Assembly: GCF_032854445.1 (NCBI RefSeq)
Contig: NC_088306.1
Coordinates: forward strand, 12,395,386-12,459,385
Source: Liolophura sinensis
Taxonomy: Eukaryota > Mollusca > Polyplacophora > Chitonida > Chitonidae
Direction of reading: 5' to 3'
DNA length: 64,000 nt
In this document: positions 11,456 to 23,565 of the stretch, one piece after another
Layout: each line of letters begins with the position of its first letter
How positions within the stretch are numbered: position 1 is the stretch's first letter
The notes under the pieces: generated by a model
What the model saw: only the letters and a program-made list of their open reading frames with translations
What the model was told of the DNA's origin: nothing
The model's database searches: none
Made by a program: the position numbers and the translations under genes

Positions 11456-14003
11456 CGCTGAAGAAAAGGTTCCAGATGTTCCTCGATCCCAATGATGACT
11501 GCAAAGCAACATTCGATGAAGCCAAGTCGTTTTTACAGAAGTACAGTCCCGACGTCAGCGAAGCCAAAATCAGAAAGTTTATGGAGAGAAGAGACACAAA
11601 CGGTAACAACTTACTAATTGTCTGGTCCCTAACAGTAAGCCCTACTGTGATGCGAAGCATTCTTGTCCCTAACCATACCGTGATGAATTAGACTGGTATC
11701 ATGAGTTTTCTATTTCTGAAGTATTCTGTACTGGCCTAAGCCTTCAGTATTACTACTGACAGCCACCGCAGACAAAATTCAAACTTCAAACAACGGAAAA
11801 TTCCACATATCCTGCATTTCACAATGCTTGGATATCTTGAAAGTCCCTGTCACCGAAGTTTTAGGAGATGGAGATGACACTTTCAGAATATTTTAATTGG
11901 CTTCTGAACATTTTTCTCGTTAAATATATATTTTTCGGTTACTTTTAGTCAATTTTTTTCCTCGATAAAAAGGACACATATATAGCAAACAGTTGTCACC
12001 AATAAGACACATGACATCAACGTTACTCTTTTCTTGCTGTCAAGGTGACGGCGTACTGGAGTTCGTCCCCGAATACATCGTCCACATGTCCCTGCCAGAT
12101 TACACGATAGAGGGCGCCACCGAGTGGTTCGACCTGGAAGACTCTAACCACGACGGAGTTGTCTCCCGTGCTGAACTCTTAAGGATTGCGCAGAACGTGG
12201 GTCTGGGCGAAGAAGAAGCGGCGCAGACTGTGGATGGGTACTACATGGACGCTGACATGAATGGAGATAATGTCCTTGATTGGGAGGGTGAGATATATGA
12301 TCGAGTGTTTGTAAAGAAAAGAAAACTGTCGAACCTGGCTTTTTTAAGGTTCTGTTGATGTTATCCTATCTATATATTAGAATTTTTTTGTAAGCGAGTA
12401 AATTTTGAATCAACACAGTAAATACAAATACACTGACACCGCCACGTTCAAAGGAACAGTCATGGCATGTGGTTGGACCCATAGATGCCACGTCAGATTC
12501 CAACAGAGGGCGCTGCGTGTGTAACCGTTATTGCACTTGTGATGTCTTGTAACCTAAGTGTTAATGATGTGAAGACGTATTATAAGAAACTGTAACAACA
12601 AGCATCACTTCTGCAGCTACTGCTAGTAATTTACAGGATTTTTCTCACGGGAAAATCTTTAACGGCTATAGTATTTTTCTATGAAATTTTCTTACGATTT
12701 CAAACTGTGTTCAGCAATTAAAAATATTGTAAAATCTTGTAAAAGTCACGAACAATGGTGGCTCCAAGACCAGTGAATTCTTGTTACCTGTGTGCACACA
12801 AGGACGTCGTACAGTAGTAAAGGAAAGAATTGTCAGTAGGATACAAAAGGCGACAGTATGGAGAGCAAAACTAGAGTAGTAACGACAGTGTGATAAAGGC
12901 AAATGGTTACATGCAGTCTGTTGTCAAATTACCTCATTAAAGATATCATTCTAAAAGTCCATGTAAATGTAAAAAAAAAAAAAACAACCCCCACCCGGCC
13001 CAAATTAGGTAAAAATAAATAAATGCAGTGTTGTTAAATACAATTTAGTAGACGTCACTGGTCTGGAATCATTCAAAACGCTGTCAGTGTTGCCATCACA
13101 TATACGCCACCCGAATCACTTTGGGCAGAAGACGTCCCACATTGATTTGTAGCAATCTCAAAAGAAACTCTTTTTTTAATCATAACTGAAAAGTAATCTT
13201 TTAAATCCATTATCTTGTAAGAGGACATACCTAGCCTTAACACAGGGCTGTTATTTGATTTTCAGTACACGGAGTAAATCAAAGAAGAAAAAAAAAGTCG
13301 AAATGAACGGCAGAAAACGTTCTATTGGTTCTGTCTGGTGCGAATAGTCAAAAAGCTAACAACTGGTCAAAATGTCTTATATTTACCGTTCAAACCAGAC
13401 CACCGTACAAACTGACCTATAGTTCCAGGCAATCGTTAATAGATAAATATGCTCGTCGATGCGGGGTTGTCTCACAGCTTAAGGGTAGGAAGAGAGATAG
13501 ACAAGGACAGGGGTAGTGGGAGGTGGATTGGTTCCACCGTCTAATTAGGGACCTGCTCTAGCGGCTACTACTCTTCCAACCTCCAAATTGAAACCCTTTT
13601 CCATAACGATAATGCCTAATTCCCCAATCACTTCTCGCTCCATTGCGCTCAAAACCAAGGCTTTCCCTATCTCTAACTTATTTTAACATCTGGTTAACAT
13701 TTATATCTTTGGGTGACATGTGTTATAAGCATATATATGTGTACCACACTTGTATAGCTGGAGTTTCAATATCGTTCTGAATTTAAGGGCTAAGTCTTGA
13801 ATTTCTTAACAACAAAAGAAACTGCGACTGGACATTATGTCGCGTTAATTGCTGTCGCTTCCGAGTTCTGCTTCTAGTTTCCTTCATTCCATAACTTGGT
13901 CAACTTTGAAAACGAAGTGATATAATTAAGGTATTGTTGAGAAAATATTAGGCTAACGAAAACCATTTCTGTTTCAGAGTATAAGAAGCTGTACAACCTG
14001 TAA
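11456..14003 (+). CDS. EF-hand calcium-binding protein (5' incomplete)
   Basis: Three exons join in phase: 11456-11602 (after TTTCAG), 12045-12287 (after GTCAAG) and 13978-14003 (after TTTCAG), ending in TAA. Splice donors are GTAACA and GTGAGA. The product contains four EF-hand loops: DPNDDCKATFDE; DTNGDGVLEFVP, split by the first intron and lacking the acidic residue at position 12; DSNHDGVVSRAE, canonical; and DMNGDNVLDWEE, with N for G at position 6. It ends EEYKKLYNL. It is expected to bind calcium, and by analogy with the EF-hand gene at 51-54 kb it may be secreted, but the first exon with start codon was not found. An AATAAA at 14363 could end the transcript. Not shown: partners or tissue. 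Confidence 0.85.
12855..12910. repeat. Dispersed repeat terminus (AGAGCAAAACTAGAG family)
   Basis: GGAGAGCAAAACTAGAGTAG then ACGACAGTGTGATAAAGGCAAATG matches segments at 15.63, 30.47, 42.24 (inverted) and 56.25 kb. It is one arm of a short foldback repeat family. It sits in the second intron of the EF-hand gene. Confidence 0.7.
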
Positions 14004-15190
14004 TAGGCTGAGGGTTTTGAATGGATTCAATCCTGAAGAGCCCGGGAATGGCCCCAAATAGATTCAACACATCAACTTTATACTTTCCGAAATAATCTGA
14101 TTATGTGGCGTTGTTTGTCAGTCTGGTACCATTGTGTATTTGTCTACCATCAGTCGACGTCCGCGTGACTGTCACGTTATTTATATATAGGTTCACGTTT
14201 AGTTCACTTTTTCTTACAAGAAAACAAAATCAGAGTTTCCGATGTTCATTCATGTTTTTACATTGTCATTGATTATACTTTATATCGTTACTTATATATA
14301 AATATATACATAATAATCCTCTCATCGGGTTGTGTTGATGTATAGACATTGTCAGTGAAGGAAATAAAGCTACCAGCGTGATCGCCATGCAACCAGTGCA
14401 CCTGGCTGACATCTCACGTCTTCTGCTTTTTTACAAATTGAATGTCCTGTCGCCATGCCATCTTGCCCCTCAGTGGGCGAATGGCCTATGTTAAACGACA
14501 ACATGTCAATAATTGGATCCGCCAACGAACCGACAGCCGACCGGCCGACCAATCGACAGACTTAATAATCGCGATTATACAGAGCTGATAAAACTGAGAA
14601 CCGGCGTGCACACGGAGTGACATTTACACCAAAATATGGTAATCTTTTTTTTAACATCATTTCCCTTTTATCTTATGTATACAATATGTGAAAAGAAAAA
14701 TTAGGACAAAATGAAGAAAACTGTTTGAAAATGAACTCTGCAGAATTTTACCTTGTCTTTCTTTCTTCAGGTAATGTAATTATTTCACCTTAGTTTTCCT
14801 TCTTCCCTTTGGAATTAACCTTTTTAGCTCAGACAATAAAGCTGCTGTATTGAGTGGGTAGTTCTGTATGTCAATTTGTCGATCGGTCAAATGTTGGACA
14901 TCCTATCTTAACGACGGATCTGTGTGTAACACCACATAAATTCCCATACGGGCAATGGCGCCGCTGTTCTGAATTTGTGCTCGTTAAATAACATGTATCT
15001 GTAACAAGAATTCAGTTAAGTGTGTGCCTCAAGCGTATCCACCAGCTCGATCCCAATAAAACAACAGTGAAGACACCTCCGAAAAAAAACAGGAAAGCCG
15101 CAGTTGGTCAAGCCCCAATATGTTCTCGTGACGGCATGACCGTATTACTGCCCATGTAGCTTTTACACCGCAAACATTTATTTATTCATT
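14004..15190. other. 3' flank of EF-hand gene, no other gene seen
   Basis: Contains the likely poly(A) signal AATAAA at 14363-14368. The rest is AT-rich without recognisable exons. Confidence 0.5.
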
Positions 15191-15197
15191 TATCAAT

Positions 15198-15392
15198 CCT
15201 TTGGTGTCACAGGTCTCCGTAGTTAGTCTGACTGCCAAGCGCTCCGCAGAATCTCAGAAAGCCTTTGGTGTCGCCAGTCTCCGGAATAAGCCTGATTGCC
15301 ATACGCTCCGCAGAATCTCAGAAAGCCTTTGGTGTCGCCAGTCTCCGGAATAAGTCTGATTGCCATACGCTCCGCAGAATCTCAGAAAGCCT
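15198..15392. repeat. 64-bp tandem repeat, three copies
   Basis: CCTTTGGTGTCGCCAGTCTC units start at 15198, 15262 and 15326 (period 64 bp). The second and third copies are almost identical, so the expansion is recent. Confidence 0.9.
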
Positions 15393-15624
15393 TAATTTAC
15401 ACTAGCACCTTCAACAGGTGTCCACCTGATCCTTAACCTCAAAGGTTATATGGAACTACAATTTAGTCCGTAAAAGTACTCGACTGATAGAGATTCCGAT
15501 GTAATGTCTAAAGAGTTTGACAGGCAAGCTCATTAGCAACCAAAGAGATCATGATGTTCATTCAAATCCAGATTTTGTGGTATTATAACATGGAAGTACT
15601 CAAGATAATTAAAGACTTACAGCA

Positions 15625-15700
15625 TAGGGAGTAAGACCAGAGCAGCGACGACAGTGTGACAACTGGTAAATGACAATAGACATCTATTTTTCCTTCGGAA
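15625..15700. repeat. Dispersed repeat terminus (AGAGCAGCGACGACAGTG family)
   Basis: AGGGAGTAAGACCAGAGCAGCG followed by ACGACAGTGTGACAACTGG and CATCTATTTTTCCTT matches the foldback repeat arm seen at 12.86, 30.47, 42.24 and 56.25 kb. Confidence 0.7.
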
Positions 15701-15754
15701 CAACAGTTTCGCCATGAATAATCTTGATTATGGAAAACAACATAATAAATTAGG

Positions 15755-16465
15755 CGCCTTCAGAAGGCGAGGCAGACGGTACTTAAATGATCTTCGAATG
15801 ATCAAATACCACATTCAGAAGGCGAGGTAGACGGTACTTGAATGATCTTCGAATGATCAGATACCACATTCAGAAGGTGAGGTAGACGGTACTTGAATGA
15901 TCTTCGAATGATCAGATACCACATTCAGAAGGTGAGGTAGACGGTACTTGAATGATCTGCGAATGATCAGATCCCACATTCAGAAGGTGAGGTAGACGGT
16001 ACTTGAATGATCTTCGAATGATCAGATACCACATTCAGAAGGTGAGGTAGACGGTACTTGAATGATCTGCAAATGATCAGATATCACGTTCAGAAGGCGA
16101 GGTAGACGGTATTTGAATGATCTTCGAATGATCAGATACCACATTCAGAAGGCGAGGTAGACGGTACTTGAATGATCTTCGAATGATCAGATACCACATT
16201 CAGAAGGCGAGGTAGATGGTACTTGAATGATCTGCAAATGATCAGATACCACATTCAGAAGGCGAGGGTAGACGGTACTTGAATGATCTGCAAATGATCA
16301 GATAACACATTCAGAGGGAGAGGTACACGGTACTTGAATGATCTGCGATTGATCAGATCCCACGTTCAGAGGGCGAGGCAGACGGTACTTGAATGATCTG
16401 CGAATGATCAGATCCCACGTTCAGAAGGCGAGATAGACGGTACTTGAATGATCTGTGAATGATCA
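15755..16465. repeat. 55-bp minisatellite containing a palindrome
   Basis: About 13 units of period 55 bp (CAGAAGG starts at 15816, 15871 and so on). Each unit has CAGAAGGCGAGGTAGACGG, then TACTTGAATGATCTTCGAAT and GATCAGATACCACATT. The TGATCTTCGAATGATCA core is almost perfectly self-complementary. Some units carry CTGC(A/G)AA instead of CTTCGAA, which weakens the palindrome. Confidence 0.93.
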
Positions 16466-16991
16466 GTGGAAAAAACTATACAAGATGACAAATACATGTA
16501 CGACAGGATTCACCGACCTCGACCGTTGTTTTTCTCTCCACAGACAAAGCCTTCATTCCTTTACCTAGTCAATACACGTTGATCGTTTTCTACGCAATGA
16601 AGTACAAGCGATATACTTCCTTTGTTAAAACAATTGTTTATTTCAAAAATCACTTGAAATCAAGCATGATTCTGGTAAAGATGTTACCATCGTTTATAAG
16701 GAACCATACAAAAATATTTTTGGAATTTTAGGAATGGTAAAAGCCGATGTAGTATCAAAATATTCGCATTGTACAAATTACCTCTCAAGAAAACATATAT
16801 TCATCTAAAAACCCATATGATGAACGGTGATGAATTCATCTCCCAAAATATACTTTTTTATGTGAGGTAATTTTGTCACTTGTAATTCTCAATTTCAGGT
16901 TAGAGGTTTCAGAATTTGACTTTAAATTCATTCGTTGTTTTCTTTCTTCATTTGGTTATATAAATTAACCAACTTAGAGGTAATCATATGG

Positions 16992-19900
16992 TCACTGCCA
17001 GTTACATACTCCAATCCGACCCTCTAGATACAAGCGGTGATCTGTAAATACCTCATCAACTAAAGTAAATATCTCTTCGTCCTTGTCTTTCAAATTCTGC
17101 CTGCTTGACCACTCGTCTGTACAAAGGCCACGTCCGCAAATGTTCATACCACCTACAGGAACAAAAATAATGTTATCAGTTTGGTAGGTGTCATCTATAA
17201 AATGGAATTTTAAGCACCTGAATTATCGTTATTAGAGACTGTATGCAACACAGATTTTAGTGCTGAAAATTAGCTGAGACCACTGCGGGTTTCGAACCAT
17301 CGATCACATAATCAGGGAACAAATCTCCTGCAATACATATATACTGGACGTCGTGACCAAGAGCCCTCCCATCAAAATAAGATGTAGGCATAGACCGTAC
17401 ATGCAAATACACACGTGATGAGCAGGAATGTGTGAGGCCTGTTGGTTGTGAGGATCTCAAATAACAATAGTTGTGCTTAAATAAATATCATTTCATACTC
17501 CGTAGATTATATTAAATTAGTCATATTCGCCGTCGTCTTGCTAGTAGATGCATGAATGAGATTTCTGGGACTTAAAAAAAGGCTAAAATATAACTCCATG
17601 AGTCATTCATACCCCACAGATTATACTGAATGTGTTATATTCACCGTTTTCACCTTGTTATTAGATTCACGGCTGATATTTCTGTGAAGTTTACATGAAA
17701 ATTCAACTCAAGTACGCTTAAGTTATCCTTTAATTTATTTATTTATTTTTTTGATTGGTGTTTTACACCGTACTCAAGAATATTTCACTTATACGACGGC
17801 GGCCAGCATCATGGTGGGAGGAAACCAAGCTGAGCCCGGAAGAAACCCACGACCATCCGCACATTGTTGACAGACCTTCCCACTAACGGCCGGAGAGGAA
17901 GCCAGCATGAGTTCTTGTCCTTTAAGAGGAACTGTATCGCTGCTGATTGTTTGGCTGTAGTGGCAAAGCTGCCAGAGTTAAAGCTTCCGTCGCTCTTGAA
18001 TACATTCATAATTCATGTCCATTGTCAGAGGTTGACCCATTACTATCCATTTTGGTTCTCTTTAAATGGGAAATGCCAGTACACCGAAAGAGCCTCGTAA
18101 ACTTTTCCCCAAATAAGAAGTTATAAAGGATACGTATGTATGCATGTGGTTTGTGAGTACCAATGGGCCTGTGGGTACGTCGTTTTAGAAACAGATGCTT
18201 GCACTTGTATATACATCGTAAGGATGGAAAACTATAGGACAAGAGCAAACAGCGACGGTAACTGGCACAATGTGGTAACAGACATACTGAAAAGTTATCC
18301 TGCTGATTTCTTTCTGGTGGAAATTCCTTATCACTAATAGCATCAACATTGGTCTCATTTGGTAGAAACCAAAATGAGATATCATTGACGGAAACCCTCA
18401 TTAAAAATCAACACAATCTAAAGCCTAATTGTGGCAATTTTTATCCTTTTGAAAACATTTAAGTTAAAGAAAAATAGTCTACTACTATTTTAGCAATATC
18501 ATGACAAAAAATAAACTTTTTTAGTCAACTACAAGAAAAAATGATCAGGTTATTTGAGGCGGCAGCCATGATGGGAGGAAAAGCCGACAGAGCCAGGAGG
18601 AATCCCACGTCCACTGCCAAAAACAGGGCGAAAGTTTAATGACTGTCTTGTGCAAATGTCTTGAAATCGCGTGTAGGAAAGGTAAAATATACAGGCGGGT
18701 ATGCTATGCTGTGCAATTCCAAAATTTTACGATTTGTCTGTTTACTTTATCAAACCTCCAAACCTTAAACATTGACCGTCTTTGACTGACACCGTGTCTT
18801 GAACTAGAGTATTGCGGCTTCATATTTCAACACTAAAACTCATGTGATGTGGTGGTCAAGTCTGACTTCTGATATTAACCTGTGGATATATGCATGACTA
18901 AAAATGCAGACAAATCATGTAAGCACTACTGGCTGTTTTTGACATGGAAGTATTATACCGCCATTATTGATAGGTCCAATCGGATCCAATCAGAGTCTAA
19001 CTATACTATATTTAGCAACTGTCTTTCAAAATGGCATGGATGTAAATTTGCCATAAAGTGGACAGTAATTCCAGCGTGCAGTGGTAGCTTTTCCGGTCCA
19101 GCCTTGCTTTCCCTGGGGCTCTCTACCAAATAGCTATGCACCGGACGCACTCACCGGAAGTACTTTCAGAGGTCAAAGACGTCAAGAAATAGGAAGTCAC
19201 TGCCTCGGCAAAATACTCTCGTCGGTTGCTGGTAGCGTAAGTCCCCGACTTCCATTTATCAGCAACGGTACTGAAAGAGTTTTTGATCTGAAAATATTTT
19301 TAAAAAATAGCACGTGTAGCCTACGAGTGTGTATGACCTGCAATACTGATGTCGACTCGACTGCGTTTTACTTAAAAGCAAAATATGATTTCAAAGGAAG
19401 TTATTGATGAAGTTCATAACATGAAGGACCAATACCTGTGAAGGAAACCTATACATTACATATTAACCAAACAACATTCACTAAAAGGAAAGGAAAAATG
19501 TTAGGCCAGGTAAAGCAGACCAAATGGCCGGCAAAAATTAGGAGAATATTAACGAAATATACAGCGAAAATTAGCAGAGTTTAGCAAATGGATAGCAAAA
19601 AAAAAAATAGGACAGCTTATCCAAATTGACAGCGAAAATTAGGAAAGATTAACCAAACTGACAGCGAAAATTAGGAGAGGTTAACCAAATATACAGAGAA
19701 AGTTAGGAGAGTTTAACCAAATGAAGAGCAAAACTAAAGAGGGGTCAACCAAATGGACAGCAAACATCAGGAGAGGTTAACCGAAAGAACGGCGAAAGTA
19801 AGCATCTCCACGCGCACAACCCATGCAATAGCGTCACTGGACATTTTTTGCTCCCGAAAACTTCTATTCCAACCTTTCATGATAAAACTGAGGACGTAGC

Positions 19901-22900
19901 AGAGCAGGGTTCGAACGGAATTAAGGAAAGAAATACTGAGAAAAATGCTTAAGCGAAACTTCAAGCACGATAAGCAACGCGTATTTTACTCTAATCAGCT
20001 TTAAATGCCATTTTAATAATATCCAGATTCAATCACGTCGCTAGTAACATTTTCTTTACATCAAGTGGCATTTCCTTGAAGCAGAACACATTCAATGCGC
20101 TAAGAGTTAAATTAACGCCTGGATTAAACTTCACGTCAAAAACACCCGTAGAAATTATTTTTGAAATAATGCCAAATTTAAAGAAAAACTGGTCAGTTTT
20201 GAAGTAAGTTCCACTTTCGAAAGTTTAAAAAAAAGTGCATTTTTTCAGTAATTTTTTCCCTTTATTTCTTTTATTTCAAGAATAGTCAATACTTACTTCA
20301 AAACTGGTCATCATTTATTTCAAAAGTGGTTCACAAAACACTCGACATAGCGCTCCATTCAATCAAGGAATGCTGGCACCGACATGACAGCATAGAGCAC
20401 CATAAGAAGATGAGACAACTATCACGCTTGCCGTCTTAAGTATGACCCGGTTTGGGAATAAACAAGTTGTTTCTAACAGACAACAAATAAAAGATAGGTT
20501 CAAAATGAAAAATAACTTAACTTAGAACCCCCCGTTGGTCTGTGAAAATAACAGGTTGGAAATAAAATAGGAGAACAAATAAGACAAAACAAACTAAGAG
20601 CAATGAAAAGAGAAGTGTGTTATTTACATGCGACACCAGAGGGACGTCCCTCTGTGGTGTGACATGGTAGAAGGGGTCGAACTGAGGCACAGGTAGCGCA
20701 GTCCGTAAAGTTTAACATAAGCTATTTGCTTCTCATCTGCGTACTAATGAAACGTATTCATTATTGAAATACTGACAAAATCCTTAAGTATTCATTCGTT
20801 CCACGAAATCCGCATCTTCCGGAACAGCTTGTCACGTGGTCTATGACGTCATGCAGGACACGTGACAACACAGCCACAATGACTTGAGAAAACATCACCA
20901 TTTAAGTAACCCGTTACTGACAGGCATACGAGTCCAGCTAAATCTGATTTCACATCTTAAAAGCTGTACTACATGCTAAATAATGTTGCGATCAGCGCTC
21001 TGGCTTGCAGTTGTGGTTGACAGGTAGAAATTGACCATAGACGTAACGTCACCAATCTCGATGTTGTAAATCCTGACATACATTAACTCACCACGGTGTT
21101 ATGCGTATTATTCAGGGCCCTGAAGTTAATGGTGTGACCAAACTCGTGACAGAGAACGTTGAGGGTTCCCCGGTAAGGGTCGGAATCCTGACACAGTAGG
21201 TTGTCCTCCCTGATCACGGCGCGAGACCCACCGTACCCAACCAGATCGTCTATCTTACGACCATCTGCGGTGCACGTGTACCGACAGCTTCCAGAACAAC
21301 TGGCTGGCAAAAGGAAACGAAAGTAAGTCATGTGAAATCGATGCTGACTGAGTAATTGTTTTGTTAATTGACCGATATTTTTTTCCCTGTGTGTTTAACG
21401 CGATACTCTAGTATCGTTTCTCTTCGCCAGGTAGCCTATTAAGCCCCCCTGAATTAAAACTGGCGTAAAACAAACACCTAGCTGCATTCCCAGTGTGTTT
21501 TGTCGTTTGTATTCTTGGAATGCGATTAGTCTAAACGAAAACTTATGTACACGATTTGTACCTTCTGTGACAATCGCACCTTTACCATAAAATGAATGAC
21601 ATAACATTTCCTCTGATAACAATGATGGTGTTTACAGTGCAATGAACAAGTGAAGGCGGGAAGTGTCAAACTTGGCAAATCGGACAAAACAATCAGAGAG
21701 AATACCATTAAACATGAGCTTACATGAGTTGAGGGGCAAAGGCATCAAGTACTCACGATTAATCACTAGGCACTGTTCGATATCACAATGAAACAGTTTT
21801 TCTGATAAGAGATGTTGATGGGTTAAAAAGCTTCATTGTGCAAGAAGAGTGTGTTGGTGCATACCAAGAGATACAACAAAAGCAGTTAAAATAACTATTC
21901 ATACAGCGATGTAAAAACACTATATCCAATTATTCCCTAAATCTGAGCTAGAGGAGATATGTTAAAGACTATACAAAGAGAAACAGTTACAATTAGATCC
22001 GGATTTGTAGGACAAAAACTCAAACCTTCAGACCTTTTTTCGTACGTTCATTTCATTTAAGCATGGCGACTATATAACGCAACAATGCTCTCGCTTTATA
22101 TACCGGTACGCACTATAAGTACTGAGTAGAGTGACTTCTGTGCAGTAATGCGTAACGTTTCCTCCATAGAACGCCACCAGGACAACCCACATCAGGTCAA
22201 GGTCAGTTCCGTATAATAGAGATAGAGAGTGACTAGTGTTTGACCGTTGTACTTATGTCCTTATATAAACAAGCAAGCAAGATTGTTAGGTTTAAAAGCT
22301 AGGGACAGATCCGACAAGTGGCTAAACACAGGCCTAAATGACCTTGACAAATAGGCCAAGGTCAATGACTCTTTTGTTGTGAAAAGCGAGAAATTAGGGG
22401 TTTGTACATTCAGGATTTACTCACATCCACAAATTTCGGTATTTTTGGTACTCTGGAACTCGGGAAAATCTCCGATAACCTCAGAATTGGAGAACACCCC
22501 GACACTTCCACCTTTTGCTAACGGTTCGAACATGCGCAAAGGCATGAAGCGAGTCATCCGGTAAATAAGCTTAGCCGCCTGCAATTAAAGAAAAATAGGT
22601 AACAACACAAGTGAAACATTGTTTCCAAACTAAAAATGAGGAGAAAGATATTTCTAAATAAGAAATTGACACTAACTATAAAATATATATGTGAAAACTT
22701 CTTAAATACGGCATTAAACACAAATTAAAAACACACTAGTGTATAAATTCAGGCTTTGCTGACAACAAAAACGTACAACATGTCATGCAGATACGAAGTG
22801 TAAAGGGAGACAACTTCTCTCACGCTTGAAAATAAAAAAAAAGAAAAGTCATGTTTTGAACAGATTTTGTCAAAAATGTATCGGCAAAAAGGATAACTTT

Positions 22901-23380
22901 TTAATACAAATATTTATTAATTATATAATAACACTAATGATTACTCTCAGCAGACTGTCTCAAGGCCTGAAAACTGTTTAAACCTTAACTTTTGTTAACA
23001 AAGATCTGGTCGTAAATATCCTCTGATTCGGACGTGGACGGTGGTATTTACTCAAGCTGATATGTTTGTACTACAAGAAATACAAGGTTTCAATTAAAAG
23101 TATGATTTCAAGTTTTACATTAGAGAATGGCAGTGAACGAGTACCGTTTGATGCGCCTCATCACTGGCCTGAAGTGTTGCAGCCACCTCAATCGCAGGCA
23201 GATCTGCCGGCTTGTCCACGCCATAGCCGCACTGAGACACCCATATATACTTGTACTTCGTCGTGTCGATCGCCGCTCTCCTAGCGCGTGTGTGGTGCGC
23301 CTCCTCCAGAGCCTCATTTGTGACATCAACGGTCCATCTGCTGACGTCAAGATTGGGCGGCGGAGGAACAGCGTATACTC
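16992..23380 (-). CDS. Secreted-type zinc metallopeptidase (HEFGHTI), incomplete model
   Basis: Exons on the minus strand: 23380-23145, 22578-22425, 21303-21092 and a terminal exon 17152-16992 (stop TGA 16992-16994). The first three join in phase and encode about 200 residues. Features seen: KYKYIWVSQCGYG, then AAKLIYRM...MFEPLAKGGSVGVFS, GDFPEFQ, a Cys-rich CSGSCRYTC, GGSRAVIREDNLLC, DPYRG and HEFGHTI, an HExxH zinc-binding and catalytic motif. From memory, the order 'GG/ATRAR..EENLLC..DPYRG...HEFAHTI' marks a secreted metallopeptidase family known from bacteria, fungi and molluscs. The terminal exon encodes GGMNICGRGLC and DEEIFTLVDEVF, matching the family C-terminus as I recall it. Phases show that at least one exon between 17152 and 21092 is missing from my model, so the remaining metal ligands were not seen. 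AATAAA at 16637-16642 could end the mRNA. Confidence 0.7.
17734..17917 (-). mobile_element. SINE family 1, 5'-truncated, with TSD
   Basis: Minus-oriented family-1 SINE body and A/T-rich tail, lacking the tRNA-like head. Flanked by TCCTTTAA at 17726-17733 and 17918-17925. It lies inside the likely intron that precedes the last metallopeptidase exon. Confidence 0.82.
18555..18612 (-). mobile_element. SINE family 1 fragment
   Basis: GAGGCGGCAGCCATGATGGG then AGCCGACAGAGCCAGGAGG and AATCCCACG is a diverged piece of the family-1 body. No borders or target duplication can be given. Confidence 0.6.
18620..21091. other. Intronic sequence, exon of the metallopeptidase not located
   Basis: This should contain the exon that follows the HEFGHTI exon (phase 0 in, phase 1 out). 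I searched the minus strand for the expected YWAE-like segment and did not find it. A degenerate repeat of about 35 bp, GCGAAAATTAGGAGAGGTTA with ACCAAATGGACA, spans about 19520-19790. Confidence 0.5.
19520..19790. repeat. Degenerate short tandem repeat (AGCGAAAATTAGGAGAGGTTA)
   Basis: Six to seven imperfect units of roughly 33-38 bp containing ACAGCGAAAATTAGGAGAGG and TTAACCAAATG. The divergence suggests it is old. Confidence 0.75.
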
Positions 23381-23565
23381 CTGTACGTAAGCGTAATAAA
23401 GAGAGTTCTCTAAAGATTGGGTTTTAGATCTTCAAATTTGAAAACTTGGGAAAGTTCTTTTTATACGTTAATTCGGATATACTAACGATCATACTTTGTG
23501 TATGTATTTGTTTTTTTACGTTTGCTTTCTTGTAGTTTAACGGCATTATACTGTGTGACGTCACT

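Noticed and set aside
23120-23350. 76-codon Arg-rich frame
   Set aside because: It is an out-of-frame shadow of the metallopeptidase exon 23145-23380.
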